Shown here in pieces: positions 63,063 to 64,000 of a DNA stretch of 64,000 nt. Under the pieces are notes generated by a model, which was not told the origin of the DNA, did not search any database, and saw nothing but the letters and a program-made list of their open reading frames with translations. The position numbers and the translations under genes were made by a program. The stretch is from Flavobacterium lacustre (GTDB lineage Bacteria > Bacteroidota > Bacteroidia > Flavobacteriales > Flavobacteriaceae). Numbering within the stretch: position 1 is the first letter of the stretch; each line of letters begins with the position of its first letter. The stretch lies in NCBI RefSeq assembly GCF_027474525.2, contig NZ_CP114882.2:1-64000 (forward strand). The letters are read 5' to 3'.

Positions 63063-63674
63063 ATGATAAAAGAAATGAGAAGTTACGAGAAAATTGAACA
63101 ATACGACACGGAAGTAACCAATGCGTTATCCGAAAATTACAAAATAATCATTGGTAATTTAGGCGAAGATGTGACCCGAGAAGGGCTCGAAAAAACTCCG
63201 GAGCGCGTGGCAAAAGCCATGCAATATTTAACCCACGGATACGAATTAGACCCGTTAGAAATTTTGAAATCGGCATTGTTTAGCGAAGACCACCAACAAA
63301 TGATTGTCGTAAAAGACATTGAAGTATACTCTATGTGTGAGCACCACATGTTACCGTTTTTTGGTAAAGCACACGTTGCGTATATTCCGAACGGGAAAAT
63401 TGTCGGATTGAGCAAAATCCCAAGAGTTGTAGATGCTTACGCCCGCAGAATGCAAGTTCAAGAGCGATTGACAGACCAAATAAAAAACTGTATTCAAGAA
63501 GCCTTAAATCCGCTTGGAGTGGCTGTCGTTATTGAAGCGCAACACATGTGCATGCAAATGCGCGGGATTCAAAAACAAAACTCTGTTACGACAACTTCTT
63601 CTTTTACCGGCGCGTTTGAAAAAGACAAAACCCGTAAAGAATTCATTAGTTTAGTGTCCAATCGCTTGAGCTAA
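63063..63674 (+). CDS. folE: GTP cyclohydrolase I
   Basis: Converts GTP to dihydroneopterin triphosphate for folate. The 203-residue protein has the zinc-binding residues Cys92 and His95 ([20 protein letters not shown]) and Cys163 ([10 protein letters not shown]), with substrate residues in [23 protein letters not shown]. Starts are possible at 63063 or 63075. Photolyases use 5,10-methenyl-tetrahydrofolate as light antenna, so placement beside two photolyases may secure that cofactor. The link is inference. Confidence 0.96.
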   Translation: MIKEMRSYEKIEQYDTEVTNALSENYKIIIGNLGEDVTREGLEKTPERVAKAMQYLTHGYELDPLEILKSALFSEDHQQMIVVKDIEVYSMCEHHMLPFFGKAHVAYIPNGKIVGLSKIPRVVDAYARRMQVQERLTDQIKNCIQEALNPLGVAVVIEAQHMCMQMRGIQKQNSVTTTSSFTGAFEKDKTRKEFISLVSNRLS

Positions 63675-63695
63675 AAATAAAGAAAAAACCAAACC

Positions 63696-64000
63696 ATGAA
63701 AATTCTCTTAACAGGCGCAACAGGTTATATCGGGAAGAGGCTGCTCCCTATTTTGGTCGCGCAAGGTCACGAAATAATCTGCTGCGCAAGAGATAAACAT
63801 CGGTTTTATTGCCCAAAGGAATTCGAAAAAAGTGTAACAGTTATCGAAGTCGATTTTCTGAAACCAGAAACATTGTCGGCTATACCTCCCGATATTGATG
63901 CGGCGTATTATCTGATTCATTCGATGTCCGGTTCAGCATCTAATTATGATGAATTAGAAAGTATTTCGGCGCTAAATTTTGTAGAAAGAATCAATCAAAC
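63696..64000 (+). CDS. NAD(P)H-binding SDR-like protein, truncated by window edge
   Basis: The first 101 residues are seen: MKILLTGATGYIGKRLLPIL with the GxxGxxG Rossmann motif, CARDKHRFYCPKEFEKSVTV, DIDAAYYLIHSMSG. The pattern of YbjT/NmrA-like atypical SDRs. The gene runs off the right edge, so its length and C-terminal domain (DUF2867 in many relatives) are unknown. It begins 21 bp after folE and continues the photolyase operon. Confidence 0.8.
   Translation, partial: MKILLTGATGYIGKRLLPILVAQGHEIICCARDKHRFYCPKEFEKSVTVIEVDFLKPETLSAIPPDIDAAYYLIHSMSGSASNYDELESISALNFVERINQ

Overview
The window is a low-GC stretch of chromosome from a Flavobacterium-like member of the Bacteroidetes (Flavobacteriaceae). 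The evidence is the AT-rich composition, promoters of the Bacteroidetes form TTG-N18-20-TAnnTTTG, a secreted protein with a type IX secretion C-terminal sorting domain, a flavobacterial-style split transketolase and methylmalonyl-CoA mutase, DUF4252 proteins and the SusC/BtuB-style receptor. The first base is the start codon of dnaA, so the numbering was probably set at dnaA. I see no insertion sequence, prophage, rRNA or CRISPR; most of the window is ordinary core genome.

Layout. 0-9.4 kb: dnaA, a phosphatase, an RsmI-like methylase, an aminotransferase, an SDR, YceI, pirin, a Crp/Fnr regulator, uridine kinase and an FtsB/DivIC-like protein. 9.5-14 kb: both methylmalonyl-CoA mutase subunits, then the second copy of a secreted PepSY-like pair (the first is at 3.1 kb). 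14-21 kb: cell-wall genes (lysozyme-like, DUF2279, mltG, dapF), a DegQ/HtrA protease and a long-form GAPDH. 21-25 kb: Lrp regulator divergent from alanine dehydrogenase, an amino-acid permease, then an intergenic structured element (24768-24892). 25-29.2 kb: a four-gene operon of secreted proteins and a 21-bp tandem repeat array. 29.4-34.5 kb: a LolA-like protein, two FtsX-type permeases, an ATPase and an outer-membrane barrel, which together look like one envelope-spanning export route. 34.6-41.1 kb: two rhodaneses, a DUF892 protein, split transketolase, an FKBP lipoprotein, S4 protein, PyrR-like PRT, shikimate kinase and three tRNAs. 41-45.5 kb: TPR protein, an ECF sigma/DUF4252 operon, an S41 peptidase.

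45.5-51 kb is a cobalamin-uptake locus: a TonB receptor behind a cobalamin riboswitch, and divergently a BtuF-BtuC-BtuD ABC importer. It fits with the B12-dependent mutase at 9.5-13 kb. 51-57 kb holds RNA modification enzymes, RmuC, a thioesterase and YceI.

From 57 kb to the right edge there is a compact same-strand gene row: TetR regulator, ABC1/UbiB kinase, an overlapping 44-residue DUF2256 zinc-finger-like protein missed by ordinary ORF cut-offs, DASH cryptochrome, a second photolyase, a TIGR03643 protein, an SDR lacking the usual catalytic Tyr, GTP cyclohydrolase I and a truncated NAD-binding protein. A perfect 16-bp palindrome (56985-57000) sits between the TetR gene and a divergent TIGR01777 epimerase. 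This light/pterin cluster, the structured element at 24.8 kb and the envelope export operon are the most interesting parts.
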